Source: Planctomycetota bacterium (GTDB lineage: Bacteria > Planctomycetota > UBA1135 > UBA2386). Taken from it: 64,000 nt of DNA. The notes beneath the pieces are model-generated. The model was given only the letters and a program-made list of their open reading frames with translations, did not search any database and was not told the DNA's origin. Where the stretch lies: assembly GCA_020849665.1 (NCBI GenBank), contig JADLFX010000004.1, forward strand, positions 1 through 64,000, given 5' to 3'. The translations under genes were made by a program, and so were the position numbers. Below, in pieces: positions 17,285 through 29,140 of this stretch (position 1 is its first letter; the number at the start of each line of letters is the position of its first letter).

Positions 17285-19630
17285 TCAACCTCCTGGGTCG
17301 CCGGGGCGGTGGTTCAACCCGCCGCGATACTCGGGCCGCGTGCCGCGTGCCTCCGCGAGCGCGCCGAGCACGGCCTGTCCGAACGAGAGCCCGCCGTCGC
17401 CCGCGGGCACCGCCTGCGGCAGCAGCGGGGTCCAGCCCGCCGCGGCGAGCTCGCACGAGAGGTCCTCGCGCAGGAGGCGGTTCACGAGGCAGCCACCGCC
17501 CAGGCCGAGGGAACGCGGCAGATCCGGCAGCACGCGCGCCGCCAGCTGCACCACCAGCCGCGCCAGCGTGCGGTGCAGGCCGCGCGCCACGGCGGCGTGC
17601 GCTTCGCCGGCGAGGACGCGTTGCGCCGCGGCGGCGAGCAGCGCGGCACCCGGGATCCGCGTGCCCTGCAGGCCCACCTCGGGCCAGGGTTCGGCGGGCG
17701 CCGCGCCCGCGGCCAATGTCTCCAGGCGGGCGGCCAGCTCGCCTTCGTAGCCGTTGCTCGGGCCCAGGCCCAGGAGCGCGCCGCAGGCCTCGAACACCCG
17801 GCCGGCGCCGCTGGCCAGCGGCCAGCGGCCGCGCGCCGCCAGCGCGGCCACCTGCGCGAAGTGGTCCGCGGACACGTGCGCCGCGACCGGAAGCGCACCC
17901 CAGTCGATGCCCGGCGCCGCAGCGGACAGGGCCGCGGCCAGCACGCGCCACGGCTCGCGCACCGCGCGCTCGCCGCCGACCAGGGGCAGGCAGGCGAGGC
18001 CGCCCGCGCGCCGCCAGCGGAGCTCCCCGTCCACGACCAGGAGCTCGCCGCCCCAGGCCGTGCCGTCCATGCCGTAGCCGGTGCCGTCGAGGACCAGCGC
18101 CGCGGCGGCGGACCCCGGCGCGGGGAACGCGTCGTGCTCGGCGAGCACCGCGGCGGCGTGGGCCAGATGATGCTGCACCGCGAGGGTGCGCGCGCCACGC
18201 CGCTCCGCCAGCCGGCGTGCGAGCCATCCGCTCGGATAGTCGGGGTGCAGGTCGTGCACCAGGACCAGGGCCTCCACGCCGAGGAAGCCTTCGAGCCCGA
18301 GCGCCACCTCCGCGAGGAAGCCGCGCGCCTCCTCGGTGTCGAGGTCGCCCACGTGCTGGGAGGGGAACGCCGTGGCGCCCAGCGCCACGCAGGCCGTGGT
18401 CTGCAGGTGGCCGCCCAGGGCCAGGATCGCCTGGCCGGTGGCCGCGGGCAGGGGCAGGCCGCGCGGCACGTAGCCGCGCGAGCGGCGCACCACCGCGTGT
18501 CCGTCGGGGACCGCGCGCACGACGCTGTCGTCCACGCGTCGCACGATATCGCGGTCGTGCAGGAGGAACGCATCGGCGAGGCCGCGCAGGCGCAGGCGCG
18601 CCTCGCGGTTGCCCGTGCAGATCGGCTCGTCGCCGCGGTTGCCCGAGGTCGCCACCAGGGCCGCGTACGGGGCGTCGCGGAACAGCTCCACGTGCAGCGG
18701 GGTCGTCGGCAGCATCACGCCGAGGTCGCCGAGCCCCGGCGCGACCGCCTCCGCCACCGGCGCCCCCGCCCGGCGCGGGGCGAGCAGGATCGGGGCCGCG
18801 CTGCCCGTGAGCAGGTCCGCGTCCGCGGGCCGCAGCGCCACGAGGCGGTGCACCGTGGCGAGATCGCGGGCCATGACGGCGAAGGGCCGCGCGGCGCGGC
18901 GCTTGACGTCGCGCAGGCGGGCCACGCTCGCCTCGCGATCCGCGCGGCACAGGAGCTGGAAGCCGCCCAGCCCCTTCACGGCGACGAGCGCGCCCTCGGC
19001 CAGGAGCCCGCGCGCGCGCGCCAGGGCCGCGTCCCCGCCGGCGCGGGTGCCGGCCCCGCCCTCGACCAGCCACACCCGCGGGCCGCATTCCGGACACGCG
19101 ATCGGCTCGGCGTGGAAGCGCCGGCTCTGCGGATCCGCGTACTCGGCCGCGCAGCGCGGGCAGGGCGGGAAGCACGCCATCGACGTGCGTGCGCGGTCGT
19201 ACGGGAGCGCGCGCACGACCGTGTAGCGCGGGCCGCAGGCGGTGCAGTTGGTGAACGGGTGGCGGTGCCTGCGGTCGGCGGGGTCCTCCAGCTCCGCGCG
19301 GCACGCCGCACAGAGCGCGGCGTCTGCGGGCACCAGGGCATCGCCACGGCGCGCGCCCGCCGTCTCCGCCACGCGGAAGCCGCGCTCGTGGCGCGGCGGC
19401 AGCGTGACGACCTCCAGCGACTCGATCCGGGCCAGGGCCGGCAGCCCGCGCCGCAGCCGCTCGGGGAACGCCGCGACCGCCTCGTCCTCGCCCTCCAGCT
19501 CGACCGTCACGCCCCGGTCGTCGTTGCGCACGAACCCGGCCAGCTCCATCGCCGTGGCCACGCGCCAGACCGTCGGCCGGAAGCCGACGCCCTGCACCAC
19601 GCCGCGGTAGACGTAGCGGCGCCGGATCAC
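17285..19630 (-). CDS. hypF: HypF, carbamoyltransferase of hydrogenase maturation
   Basis: A 781-residue protein. I choose GTG at 19630, which overlaps the hypB stop (GTGA) and directly precedes the acylphosphatase domain (YRGVVQGVGFRPTVWR). Domains in order: acylphosphatase (about 1-90), two zinc fingers (CAACRAEL with NCTACGP; CFPPCPRCAAEY with CPECGP), a YrdC-like domain (about 200-380, VAVKGLGGFQLLC), and a Kae1/carbamoyltransferase domain with HHLAHAAA binding iron and GLGGGCLVNRLL near the end. It uses carbamoyl phosphate and ATP to carbamoylate HypE. Length and domain order are normal for the family. Confidence 0.97.
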   Translation of the reverse strand: MIRRRYVYRGVVQGVGFRPTVWRVATAMELAGFVRNDDRGVTVELEGEDEAVAAFPERLRRGLPALARIESLEVVTLPPRHERGFRVAETAGARRGDALVPADAALCAACRAELEDPADRRHRHPFTNCTACGPRYTVVRALPYDRARTSMACFPPCPRCAAEYADPQSRRFHAEPIACPECGPRVWLVEGGAGTRAGGDAALARARGLLAEGALVAVKGLGGFQLLCRADREASVARLRDVKRRAARPFAVMARDLATVHRLVALRPADADLLTGSAAPILLAPRRAGAPVAEAVAPGLGDLGVMLPTTPLHVELFRDAPYAALVATSGNRGDEPICTGNREARLRLRGLADAFLLHDRDIVRRVDDSVVRAVPDGHAVVRRSRGYVPRGLPLPAATGQAILALGGHLQTTACVALGATAFPSQHVGDLDTEEARGFLAEVALGLEGFLGVEALVLVHDLHPDYPSGWLARRLAERRGARTLAVQHHLAHAAAVLAEHDAFPAPGSAAAALVLDGTGYGMDGTAWGGELLVVDGELRWRRAGGLACLPLVGGERAVREPWRVLAAALSAAAPGIDWGALPVAAHVSADHFAQVAALAARGRWPLASGAGRVFEACGALLGLGPSNGYEGELAARLETLAAGAAPAEPWPEVGLQGTRIPGAALLAAAAQRVLAGEAHAAVARGLHRTLARLVVQLAARVLPDLPRSLGLGGGCLVNRLLREDLSCELAAAGWTPLLPQAVPAGDGGLSFGQAVLGALAEARGTRPEYRGGLNHRPGDPGG

Positions 19631-20301
19631 GCGCGCAGCGCCTCCGCGCGGCAGGCGCGGGCGCGCGCGCGCAGCCAGCCGAGCCAGGCGTCCAGGCCCG
19701 CTCCGTCGCGCACCGAGAGCGGCAGCACCCTGGCGCCTGGGTTCAGGCTCAGGATCTGGGTACGGGCCCGTTCCAGGTCGAAGTCGACGTGCCCCAGCAG
19801 GTCCAGCTTGGTCAGCACCGTGACCGCGGCCTTGGCGAAGATGCCCGGGTACTTGAACGGCTTGTCGTGGCCCTCGGCGACCGAGAGCAGCGCCACCTTG
19901 GCGTCCTCGCCCAGGTCGTAGGCGGTCGGGCAGACCAGGTTGCCCACGTTCTCGAGGAAGAGCAGGTCGAGGTCGCCGAACGCCGCCTGCCGCAGCGCGG
20001 TCTCGACCATGCGCGCGTCGAGGTGGCACGCCCCGCCGGTCACGATCTGGTGCGAGGGCAGTCCGGCGGCGCGCAGGCGGTCGGCGTCGAGTTCGGTGGC
20101 GACGTCACCGACCACGCAGGCCATGCGCAGCTCGCCGCGCAGGGCGCGGGCCGTGGCCTCCAGCAGCGAGGTCTTGCCCGAGCCGGGCGAGGAGATGAGG
20201 TTGAGGACCAGGGTGCCGCGGCTGCGGAACAGCTCGCGCAACGTGCGGGCTGCGGACTCGTTGGCGGCGAGGATCCTCTGGCGGGCATCGGTGGTGGTCA
20301 T
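19627..20301 (-). CDS. hypB: HypB, GTPase for nickel insertion into hydrogenase
   Basis: A 224-residue SIMIBI-class GTPase from ATG at 20301. Walker A is SSPGSGKTSLLE, switch regions include VGDVATELDADRLR and the G-site HQIVTGGACHLDA with the metal-binding Cys-His pair, LLFLENVGNLVCP follows, and the base-recognition motif is TKLDLLG. The protein lacks the N-terminal CXXCGC motif and the His-rich stretch found in many HypB proteins, so high-affinity nickel storage may lie elsewhere, perhaps in the His-rich loop of the permease at the operon end. It starts 3 bases after the hypA stop. Confidence 0.96.
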   Translation of the reverse strand: MTTTDARQRILAANESAARTLRELFRSRGTLVLNLISSPGSGKTSLLEATARALRGELRMACVVGDVATELDADRLRAAGLPSHQIVTGGACHLDARMVETALRQAAFGDLDLLFLENVGNLVCPTAYDLGEDAKVALLSVAEGHDKPFKYPGIFAKAAVTVLTKLDLLGHVDFDLERARTQILSLNPGARVLPLSVRDGAGLDAWLGWLRARARACRAEALRA

Positions 20302-20304
20302 GCG

Positions 20305-20673
20305 TCACCCGGGGGTTCGGCGGACGGGCGGCCGCGCCGAGGCGTCGAGGAGGTCCAACGCGTCGCCGCCGCGCACCTGCAGGGGGCCGTCGCAGTGCGG
20401 GCACAGGCGCAGCCACCGGCCCGGCTGGCGCTCCGCGATCGGGCCGCAGCGCGCGCACGCCTGCGTGGCGGGCTGCCATTCGATCCCCAGCGCCGCGCCC
20501 TCGTGGGGGGTGCCGGCGACCACGGCCTGCCACGCGAAGCGCAACAGTCCGGGTTCCACGCCGCTCAGGTCCCCCACCGCGATCCGCACCGAGTCCAGGG
20601 CGGCGTCCGGCGCGGCGCCGGCACGCGCCAACGCGACCCGCAGGATCTCGATGGCGATGCTCAGCTCGTGCAC
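20305..20673 (-). CDS. hypA: HypA, hydrogenase nickel metallochaperone
   Basis: A 122-residue protein from ATG at 20673 (MHELSIAIEILRVALARAG). The N-terminal His2 and Glu3 form the known nickel site. The central zinc-binding loop is CARCG and CPHCDG (about residues 73-95). The second cysteine pair is normal, and the last 30 residues are a variable tail (LDLLDASARPPVRRTPG). Its start lies inside the end of the protease gene (13-base overlap), so expression is coupled. Confidence 0.95.
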   Translation of the reverse strand: MHELSIAIEILRVALARAGAAPDAALDSVRIAVGDLSGVEPGLLRFAWQAVVAGTPHEGAALGIEWQPATQACARCGPIAERQPGRWLRLCPHCDGPLQVRGGDALDLLDASARPPVRRTPG

Positions 20674-21170
20674 GGCGCTCCCTCCTCCGGCACGCCGGCG
20701 CAGAGCCGCGCCAGCTCGGCCTGCGCCGCGCGCGCGGCCGCGGGCACCGCGGCGGCGACCTTCGCGGAGAGTCCGAGTCCGGTCTGCACCAGCGCAGGCT
20801 CGATGCCGACCAGCACCACGGCCTGCGGCAGCTCGCCGAGGAGGCAGGCCGCGGCCAGCAGGTCGCCGACGTTGGACTCGTGTGCCGAGCCGCCGCGCGG
20901 CGGCGCCGCGCCGAGCGGATCGCGCAGCACGTGCACGGTGCCCGGTGCGGCACCGAGACGCACGGCATCGAGCACCACGAGGGCGCGCCGGCCGCCCAGG
21001 TGGCCGGCGAGCGCGCGGCCCTGGGTGCCGCCGTCCAGGAACTCCACGCGCGGATCAGGATCGCGCGCCAGCTCCGCCAGCACCGCGAGGCCCGCGGCGT
21101 CGTCCCGGAGCAGCAGGTTGCCCACGCCCAGGACCAGGACCGGCGCGGGCGGTTCAGGGCCCGCGGCCAT
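20661..21170 (-). CDS. hyaD: HyaD/HupD-type hydrogenase maturation protease
   Basis: A 169-residue endopeptidase of the HybD/HyaD family (M52) from ATG at 21170. Motifs for nickel recognition are GVGNLLLRDDAAG (acidic ligand), LDGGTQG (second acidic ligand) and HESNVGD (His ligand). It checks for nickel in the large subunit and removes the C-terminal peptide after DPCLACASH. In the operon it follows the cytochrome gene with a 17-base overlap and precedes hypA. Confidence 0.95.
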   Translation of the reverse strand: MAAGPEPPAPVLVLGVGNLLLRDDAAGLAVLAELARDPDPRVEFLDGGTQGRALAGHLGGRRALVVLDAVRLGAAPGTVHVLRDPLGAAPPRGGSAHESNVGDLLAAACLLGELPQAVVLVGIEPALVQTGLGLSAKVAAAVPAAARAAQAELARLCAGVPEEGAPCTS

Positions 21171-21882
21171 GCCGCTGCTCCTTGCCGCCGACGCGCTCGA
21201 ACTTGTAGCCCGACACGATCGACGACACGAGGCCGTTCAGATGCTTGTGGGAGAGCACGACCACGATGTAGACGTGCGCGATCACGAACACCACGAAGCC
21301 CCACGCCATCAGGTGGTGCCACGCGTGGGCGCGCATCGAGCCGCCCAGCAGCGGGATCACCCAGCCGAACCAGTTGCCCATCGGCCCGGTGGGATCCGAC
21401 TCCGAGTACAGCGCGAAGCCGGTGAACACCTGTGCGAACGAGAGCAGGATCACGCCCAGGTAGGTCGCGCCGGCCAGGGCGTTGTGGCCGAGGTGCGGCT
21501 CGCCCATCCGGCCGGACACGTACTCGCGCAGCTGGGTGAACACCGCGCGCCACCACCAGCCGCACCAGAGGCACGGCGCCCCGCCGCGGGCGAAGACGTT
21601 GCCGAAGAACCACCAGTACACGCGCAGCAGGACGGCCACCGCGAACACGAACCCGGCGGAGAAGTGGATCTGCCGCATGGTCGCCATCAGGAGGCGTTCG
21701 CCGCTCTCGCCCTGGGGCGTGAGCACCGGCTCCGCGATGTAGAGGCCGGTGAGGAAGAGCACGACGATGCACAGGGCGTTCACCCAGTGGAAGAGGCGCA
21801 CCGGCCACTCCCACACGAGCACGGGGCGATAGAGCGCGTCGTGGTTGCGGCCGAGACGGCGCGGATGGGCGACGTCGGTCAT
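21154..21882 (-). CDS. hyaC: Ni/Fe-hydrogenase b-type cytochrome subunit
   Basis: A 242-residue membrane protein from ATG at 21882 (MTDVAHPRRLGRN), with GGAGGAGATGCC before the ATG; the frame extends upstream but the ribosome site decides the start. Four membrane segments carry the dihaem ligand pattern: LFHWVNALC in helix 1, RQIHFSAGF in helix 2, and HAWHHLMAWGF plus IAHVYIVVV in the last two. It accepts electrons from the small subunit and passes them to the quinone pool. It is 13 bases after the large-subunit stop and overlaps the protease gene. Confidence 0.93.
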   Translation of the reverse strand: MTDVAHPRRLGRNHDALYRPVLVWEWPVRLFHWVNALCIVVLFLTGLYIAEPVLTPQGESGERLLMATMRQIHFSAGFVFAVAVLLRVYWWFFGNVFARGGAPCLWCGWWWRAVFTQLREYVSGRMGEPHLGHNALAGATYLGVILLSFAQVFTGFALYSESDPTGPMGNWFGWVIPLLGGSMRAHAWHHLMAWGFVVFVIAHVYIVVVLSHKHLNGLVSSIVSGYKFERVGGKEQRHGRGP

Positions 21883-21895
21883 GGCATCTCCTCCT

Positions 21896-23616
<1,721 letters not shown>

Positions 23617-23620
<4 letters not shown>

Positions 23621-24747
23621 GACGCGCTGCCTCCAGTGCTCGGGGTGTCCGGATGCTCCACCGCGGCACCGGGCTGCCTGCGCCGGAACGCCAGCGAGGC
23701 CAGGTGCGCCAGCGCGCCGGCCGAGGCCGCCGCAGCCGCCACGAGGCCGATGGTCTGCGCGGTGCTCTCCACGCCCGGCACCGGCACGTTCGCGAGCCGC
23801 TCGTAGAACGGCCCGTCGTCCCAGAACTTCTCCTCGCTGCAGCCGATGCAGCCGTGGCCCGAGCCGATCGGGAACGACACGCCCTCGTTCCACTCGAAGG
23901 TCGAGCAGGAGTTGTAGGTGGTCGGCCCGCGGCAGCCGACCTTGTAGAGGCACCAGCCCTTCTTGGCGCCCGCGTCGTCCCAGCGCTCGACGAAGCGGCC
24001 GGCGTCGAAGAACGACCGCCGGTAGCACTTGTCGTGGATGCGCTGGCCGTAGAACACCCGCGGCCGGCCGATGCGGTCGAGTTCGGGCAGCCGGTCGAAG
24101 GTGAGCACGTGGGTGAGCACGCCGGTCATCACCTCGGCGATCGGCGGGCAGCCCGGCACGCGCACCACGGGCTTGTCCTTCACCAGGGCATGCACCGGCA
24201 CCGCCCCGGTCGGGTTGGGCCGCGCCGCCTGCACGCAGCCGTTGGTGGCGCACGAGCCCCAGGCGATCACGAAGCGGGCCTGCGCGGCGGTCTCCTTCAG
24301 GATGTGCTCGAAGGTCTCGCCCGCCACGGTGCAATACACGCCGCCGTCCCTGGTCGGGGCGTTGCCCTCCACCGCGAGCACGTACTCGCCCGGGTGGTTC
24401 TTGATGAGGTCCTTGCGGATCTCCTCGGCCTGGTGCCCGGCCGACGCCATCAGCGTGTCGTCGTAGTCGAGCGAGATCAGGTTCAGCACCACGTCCTGGG
24501 CGATCGGATGCGCGGAGCGGATGAACGACTCGCTGCAGCAGGTGCATTCGAGCCCGTGCAGCCAGATCACCGGGATGCGCGGCTTGGTGCGCATCGCGTG
24601 CACGATGGCGGGGACGTCGCCCGGCTTCAGGCCGAGGGCGGCCGCGGTCATGGTGCAGAACGTGAGGAACTGGCGGCGGCTGACACCGTGCTTGCGCAGC
24701 ACGTCGTAGGGCGTCGATCGCACGCCGAGGGACGGAAGCGTCGCCAT
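23617..24747 (-). CDS. hyaA: [NiFe]-hydrogenase small subunit with oxygen-tolerant six-Cys proximal cluster
   Basis: A 376-residue protein from ATG at 24747 (GGGAGG 7 bases upstream; GTG at 24750 is adjacent). Tat signal: SRRQFL at residues 23-28, then a hydrophobic stretch. Proximal cluster cysteines are C68, C70, C71 (LECTCCSES), C166, C171 (WGSCATNGC) and C200 (VPGCPP). These are spaced exactly as C17, C19, C20, C115, C120 and C149 of mature E. coli HyaA. C70 and C171 are the two extra cysteines that make a [4Fe-3S] cluster and give oxygen tolerance. Medial and distal cluster motifs [23 protein letters not shown] and CIGCSEE are intact. A C-terminal membrane span (about residues 330-352) anchors it to the cytochrome. 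Confidence 0.97.
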
Positions 24748-25005
24748 CACTGCACCTCCCAGGACGGGTAGGTAAGGAACTCGGGTCGTCCAACCGATCG
24801 AAGGCGGCGATCCGAGGGCAATTTCCGGCGGGGGGAGAAAACGGCGTGCGGCCGCGCGCCCGCGGGCACGGCACCGCGCACCCCCGGCCGGGAACGGATC
24901 GGGGCGCGGAGGAGATCCCGGAGCCGACGCGCTCCCGAGCTGCCGTTCCCGTGAGCATCAAGTCCATGTGGAGTGTGCGCGGGGCGCCCGTAGGCTGCGC
25001 GGGAG
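24748..25005. promoter_or_regulatory. Divergent intergenic region driving the hydrogenase operon and a glycosyltransferase
   Basis: 258 bases between the hydrogenase small subunit (minus) and the glycosyltransferase (plus). All 11 hydrogenase genes overlap or nearly touch on the minus strand except the last, so the operon promoter must be here. I looked for a sigma-54 type GG/GC pair (as in nickel/hydrogen-regulated operons) and for a clear -35/-10 and saw none. The G-rich stretch before 24840 and the ribosome site at 24752-24758 are the only features noted. Confidence 0.45.
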
Positions 25006-26274
25006 ATGGGCGACCTAGAGCGATCCGAGCCCCGCACCTGGAGCGAACGCGTCTTCCCCTGGGTGTGGGCGGCGCTCGGTGTCCTGCTGGTGATCCGCAC
25101 CGGGATCCGCGACCGGGGCGTGATCACCGACCATCTGGAGTTCGGCCGGCGGGTCCTGCAGGGGCTCGATCTGTACGCGCCCTTCGCGGAGGCCGGCAAG
25201 CCGCTCCACCCCCCCTACCCGCCCAGCTTCGGCCTGCTCACCGCGCCGTTCTCGCTCCTGCCGGAGACCGTGGCGCGCTTCGCATGGGGGCTCACCCAGG
25301 TGCTGGCCCTGTGGTGGATCGGCGTGCGCCTGCGCGGCTGGCTCGCGGCTCTGGCGCCGCAGCACCTGCCGCGGGTGCACTGGCTGCTGCTCGGCGCGGC
25401 GGCCATCGGCTCGCGCTACATCCTGCGCGACACCCACGGCGGCGGCGGCAACCTCATCAACCTCGCGCTGGTGCTCGGCGCCCTGCACCACGCCGAGCGC
25501 GGCAGGCCCATGGCGGCCGGCGCGCTCCTGGGCTTCTCGCTGGCCACCAAGCCCACGGGCATCCTCCTGCTGCCGCTGCTCCTGCTCTTCGGCCGGCGCG
25601 CGGCGGCCGCGGCCACGGTGCTGTGGGGACTGTCGTTCCTGGGGCTGGCGCTCGGCCTGCTGGGCCAGGGGCTCGCACCGCTGGAGCGCTGGCTGGGCGG
25701 CACGCTGGCCTACGCGCGGCAGGTCGATCTCTTCGCCACGCCCGCGGAGGGCTTTCCGCCGTTCACCTGGATGAACCAGAGCCTGCGCTGCGCGCTGGCG
25801 CGCTACTTCGGCGAGGTGCCCCCGGCGTTCGCCGGGCAGGTGCCGGGCTGGTTCCCGGGCCTGGGACTCCCTGCGGCGGACGTGGCGTGGCTGCGCCTCG
25901 CGGCCAGCGCGGCGCTGCTGCTCGCCACCTTCGCCGTGGTGTGGCGGCGCCGCGCCGACCCGCGCGCCCGGCCCGCGCTGATCGCGGCCGTGCTGGCGCT
26001 GGGCCTCCTGCTCTCGCCGATCTCGTGGAAGGCCCACCACGTGGCGCTGCTGCCGGCGTTCTTCCTCCTGGCACTGCGGCTGGCCGAGGGGCGGCGGCGG
26101 CTGTGGTGGTTCGTGGGCGCCTACGTGCTGCTCTGCGTGCTGGGCGAGGAGGTGCAGGGCAAGGACGTGAAGAACCTGCAGCAGAGCCTCTACCTGACCA
26201 CGGCGGGGACGCTCTTCCTGTGGGCGATCGACCTGCGCGACGCGCGCCGGCCCGGCGGGCCTGGCCCGGATTGA
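25006..26274 (+). CDS. GT87 family membrane glycosyltransferase (mannosyltransferase-like, DUF2029)
   Basis: A 422-residue inner-membrane protein from ATG at 25006, with about ten hydrophobic segments. The layout and motifs fit glycosyltransferase family 87, which takes sugar from polyprenyl-phosphate donors: GRRVLQGLDLYAPFAEAGKP near the start with the acidic catalytic site region, HPPYPPSFGLLTAPFSLLP, ATKPTGILLLPLLLL, and the loop FTWMNQSLRCALARYFGE. The last third has LLLSPISWKAHHVALLPAF, typical of the family. It could decorate lipid or cell-wall glycans. It ends 6 bases from the convergent glucosidase gene. Confidence 0.82.
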   Translation: MGDLERSEPRTWSERVFPWVWAALGVLLVIRTGIRDRGVITDHLEFGRRVLQGLDLYAPFAEAGKPLHPPYPPSFGLLTAPFSLLPETVARFAWGLTQVLALWWIGVRLRGWLAALAPQHLPRVHWLLLGAAAIGSRYILRDTHGGGGNLINLALVLGALHHAERGRPMAAGALLGFSLATKPTGILLLPLLLLFGRRAAAAATVLWGLSFLGLALGLLGQGLAPLERWLGGTLAYARQVDLFATPAEGFPPFTWMNQSLRCALARYFGEVPPAFAGQVPGWFPGLGLPAADVAWLRLAASAALLLATFAVVWRRRADPRARPALIAAVLALGLLLSPISWKAHHVALLPAFFLLALRLAEGRRRLWWFVGAYVLLCVLGEEVQGKDVKNLQQSLYLTTAGTLFLWAIDLRDARRPGGPGPD

Positions 26275-26279
26275 CCGGT

Positions 26280-28985
26280 TCAGGCTGGCGGGGCGACGGG
26301 CTCCGGCTTGCCGCGCTCGAGGCTGCGCCTCGCGTCGAGGGTGCCCTGCAACTCGATCAGCTTCGCGACCAGTCCGGTCCAGCCGGTCTGGTGGCTGGCC
26401 CCGACGCCGGCGCCGTTGTCGCCGTGGAAGTACTCGTAGAAGAGCAAGTGGTCGCGCCAGTGCGGGTCGGTCTGGAAGCGCTCCACGCCGCCGAACACGG
26501 GCCGCCGGCCGCGCTCGTCCTTGAGGAAGATGCGGGTGAGGCGGTTGCTCAGCTCCGATGCCACCTCGAAGAGGTTCATCGTCCGGCCGGAGCCGGACGG
26601 ACACTCCACGCGGAACCCGTCACCGTGATAGAGGTACAGGTTGAGCAGGCCGCGGATCAGCAGGGCGTTCACCGGGAACCACACCGGGCCGCGCCAGTTC
26701 GAGTTGCCGCCGAAGAGACCGCTCTCCGACTCGGCCGGCCAGTAGTCGACCCGGTGCTCCTGGCCGTGCACGTTCACGACGAACGGCTGCTCGCGGTGGC
26801 AGCGTGACAGGGCGCGGATCCCGAACGGCGACAGGAACTCGTTCTCGTCCAGCATGCGCGCGAGGATCCGGCGCAGCCGCTCCTCGTTCACCAGGGCGCT
26901 GAGGGCCCGCCCGCCATGGCCACGGTGCGCGGTGCCGAGCGGGTGCATGGACTTCTGCAGTTCGGGCATGCGCTGCAGCCGCTGCTGCACGTGCGCGACG
27001 AGCCGCGGCACGCGCTCCGCCTGCCATGGCTCGAGCACGGTCGACGCGCACAGGGGCAGGAGGCCGACGATCGAGCGCACCTTGAGGTGCTCGGAGCGCC
27101 CGTCGGGCAATCGCAGCAGGTCGTAGTAGAAGCCGTCGGCCTCGTCCCAGAGCCCTTCGACGCCCGCGCGGTGGATGCCGGCCGCGATCCACAGGAAGTG
27201 GTCGGCGAACTTGATGGCGAGGTCCTCGAAGCCCGGGTCCACCTCGACCAGCTCGACGGCCATCTCCAGCATGCACTGGCAGAAGAAGGCCATCCACGCG
27301 GTGCCGTCGGCCTGCTCCAGGAACCCGCCGGTGGGCAGCGGCGCGGAGCGATCGAACACGCTGACGTTGTCGAGCCCGAGGAACCCGCCCTCGAACACGT
27401 TGCGCCCGAGACGGTCCTTGCGGTTCACCCACCAGGTGAAGTTCATCGTCAGCTTCTGGAACACGCGCTGCAGGAAGGCGACGTCGCCCCTGCCGCCGTT
27501 GCGCTCCAGCTCGCTGCGGTACAGGAAGAGCGCGGCCCAGGCGTGCACCGGGGGATTCACGTCGCCGAAGTTCCACTCGTAGGCCGGGATCTGCCCGCTG
27601 GGATGCAGGTAGCGCTCGTTGAGCATCAGCTCGAGCTGCCCCTTGGCGAACTCGGGATCGACCATGCCGAGAGGGATGGTGTGGAAGGCCAGGTCCCATG
27701 CCGCGTACCACGGGTACTCCCACTTGTCCGGCATCGAGATCACGTCGGCGTTCACCATGTGGAACCAGTGGTGGTTGCGCACCGTCGGCCCCTTGGCGAC
27801 CAGCGGATCGGCGGCGTGTTCCCGCAGCCACAGGTCGAGGTCGAACCAGTAGTACTGCTTGCTCCACAGCATGCCGGCCAGCGCCTGGCGCAGGACCATG
27901 GCGCGGTCCGCGTCGGTCGAGGCCGGGGTGATGGCGCGGTAGAACTCGTCGGCCTCGGCGGACCGCTCGCGCAGCACCGCGTCGAAGCCGCCGCCGAACG
28001 GCGCCTTCGCCGGCGCGCTGTCGCCGATCCGCAGCCGGAGCACCGCGGTCTGGCCGGCAGCGATCTCGAGGCGGTGGTGGGCCGCCGCCTTGGTGCCGGT
28101 GGCGCCCGGATTCACGGCCTCCGCCACCCCGCGCACCACGTGCTCGTGGAACGCGTCCTTCACGTACGGGCCGGCGTTCCGGCCGCCGAACAGGCGCGCG
28201 TGGTCGGTCTCGTTCTCGGTGAAGAGCAGCGGCACGTCGCCCTCGCAGACCATCCAGCGGGTGCCGAGTTCGGGGTGGCTGGCCTCGACCACCACCACGC
28301 CGCGCGGGCCCGACCCGCGGCGCAGGCCGGGCTTCGCCGTGCCCCCCGACCAGCTCCAGGTGTTGCGGAACCAGAGCGTGGGCAGGACGTGCACCGAGGC
28401 GGTCTCCGGGCCGCGGTTGGTGATCGAGATCCGCACCAGCATCTCCTCCGGCGCGGCCTTGGCGTACTCGACCAGGACGTCGAAGTAGCGGTCCCCGTCG
28501 AACGCCCCCGTGTCCATCAGCTCGTACTCCATCGCCTTGCGGTCGCGGGCCTGGTTGCCCGCGACCAGCGCGCGGTACGGGAACTCCGCCTGCGGGTACT
28601 TGTAGAGGTACCGCATCCACGAATGGGTCGGCGTGGAGTCGAGGTAGTAGTAGTACTCCTTCACGTCCTCGCCGTGGTTGCCCTCGGCGTTGGCGAGCCC
28701 GAAGAGCCGCTCCTTCAGGATCGGGTCCCTGCCGTTCCACAACGCCAGCGCGAAGCAGAGCCGCTGGCGGTCGTCGGAGATCCCGCCCAGCCCGTCCTCG
28801 CCCCAGCGGTAGGCGCGCGAGCGCGCCTGCTCGTGGGTGAAGTACGACCAGGCATCGCCGTTGGCGCTGTAGTCCTCCCGCACCGTCCCCCACTGGCGTT
28901 CGCTCAGGTACGGTCCCCAGCGCCGCCAGGGTTCGCGGCCGGACGATGCTGCAGCCAGGCGCCTGCCTTCACGGGTGTCCTGCAT
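26280..28985 (-). CDS. GH63-like glucosidase (MGH1-type glycoside hydrolase)
   Basis: A 901-residue cytoplasmic protein from ATG at 28985 ([10 protein letters not shown]) to TGA at 26280; no signal peptide. It has the bacterial GH63/mannosylglycerate-hydrolase layout: an N-terminal beta-sandwich with [20 protein letters not shown] and [20 protein letters not shown], then an (alpha/alpha)6 barrel with [37 protein letters not shown] and [19 protein letters not shown]. These barrel motifs surround the catalytic carboxylates. Substrates in the family are glucosyl- or mannosyl-glycerate and alpha-glucosides, so a role in breaking down a compatible solute or glycogen-like sugar is plausible. It is divergent from the YchF gene with a 155-base spacer. 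Confidence 0.85.
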   Translation of the reverse strand: MQDTREGRRLAAASSGREPWRRWGPYLSERQWGTVREDYSANGDAWSYFTHEQARSRAYRWGEDGLGGISDDRQRLCFALALWNGRDPILKERLFGLANAEGNHGEDVKEYYYYLDSTPTHSWMRYLYKYPQAEFPYRALVAGNQARDRKAMEYELMDTGAFDGDRYFDVLVEYAKAAPEEMLVRISITNRGPETASVHVLPTLWFRNTWSWSGGTAKPGLRRGSGPRGVVVVEASHPELGTRWMVCEGDVPLLFTENETDHARLFGGRNAGPYVKDAFHEHVVRGVAEAVNPGATGTKAAAHHRLEIAAGQTAVLRLRIGDSAPAKAPFGGGFDAVLRERSAEADEFYRAITPASTDADRAMVLRQALAGMLWSKQYYWFDLDLWLREHAADPLVAKGPTVRNHHWFHMVNADVISMPDKWEYPWYAAWDLAFHTIPLGMVDPEFAKGQLELMLNERYLHPSGQIPAYEWNFGDVNPPVHAWAALFLYRSELERNGGRGDVAFLQRVFQKLTMNFTWWVNRKDRLGRNVFEGGFLGLDNVSVFDRSAPLPTGGFLEQADGTAWMAFFCQCMLEMAVELVEVDPGFEDLAIKFADHFLWIAAGIHRAGVEGLWDEADGFYYDLLRLPDGRSEHLKVRSIVGLLPLCASTVLEPWQAERVPRLVAHVQQRLQRMPELQKSMHPLGTAHRGHGGRALSALVNEERLRRILARMLDENEFLSPFGIRALSRCHREQPFVVNVHGQEHRVDYWPAESESGLFGGNSNWRGPVWFPVNALLIRGLLNLYLYHGDGFRVECPSGSGRTMNLFEVASELSNRLTRIFLKDERGRRPVFGGVERFQTDPHWRDHLLFYEYFHGDNGAGVGASHQTGWTGLVAKLIELQGTLDARRSLERGKPEPVAPPA

Positions 28986-29140
28986 GGGGGTGTTGTACGA
29001 GGGCCGGCGGACCGGCTCGATGGCGGAGTCCCGCCGGACCGGGCCGCGTCGGACCGCGGCCCGCGAAGTGCGAACAAACCGGCGCGGGAATGTCGCATCG
29101 CCGGCCCGCCTGCTAGTCTCGGCGCCCCTTTTCCCCAGCC

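Noticed and set aside
15939-19304. Long minus-strand frame covering hypF in another phase
   Set aside because: Only its last part (HypD from ATG 17054) is real; the upstream part is a shifted shadow of hypF rich in Arg and Pro.
24748-25005. Sigma-54 type promoter for the hydrogenase operon
   Set aside because: No GG-N10-GC element with the right flanking consensus could be found on the minus strand.
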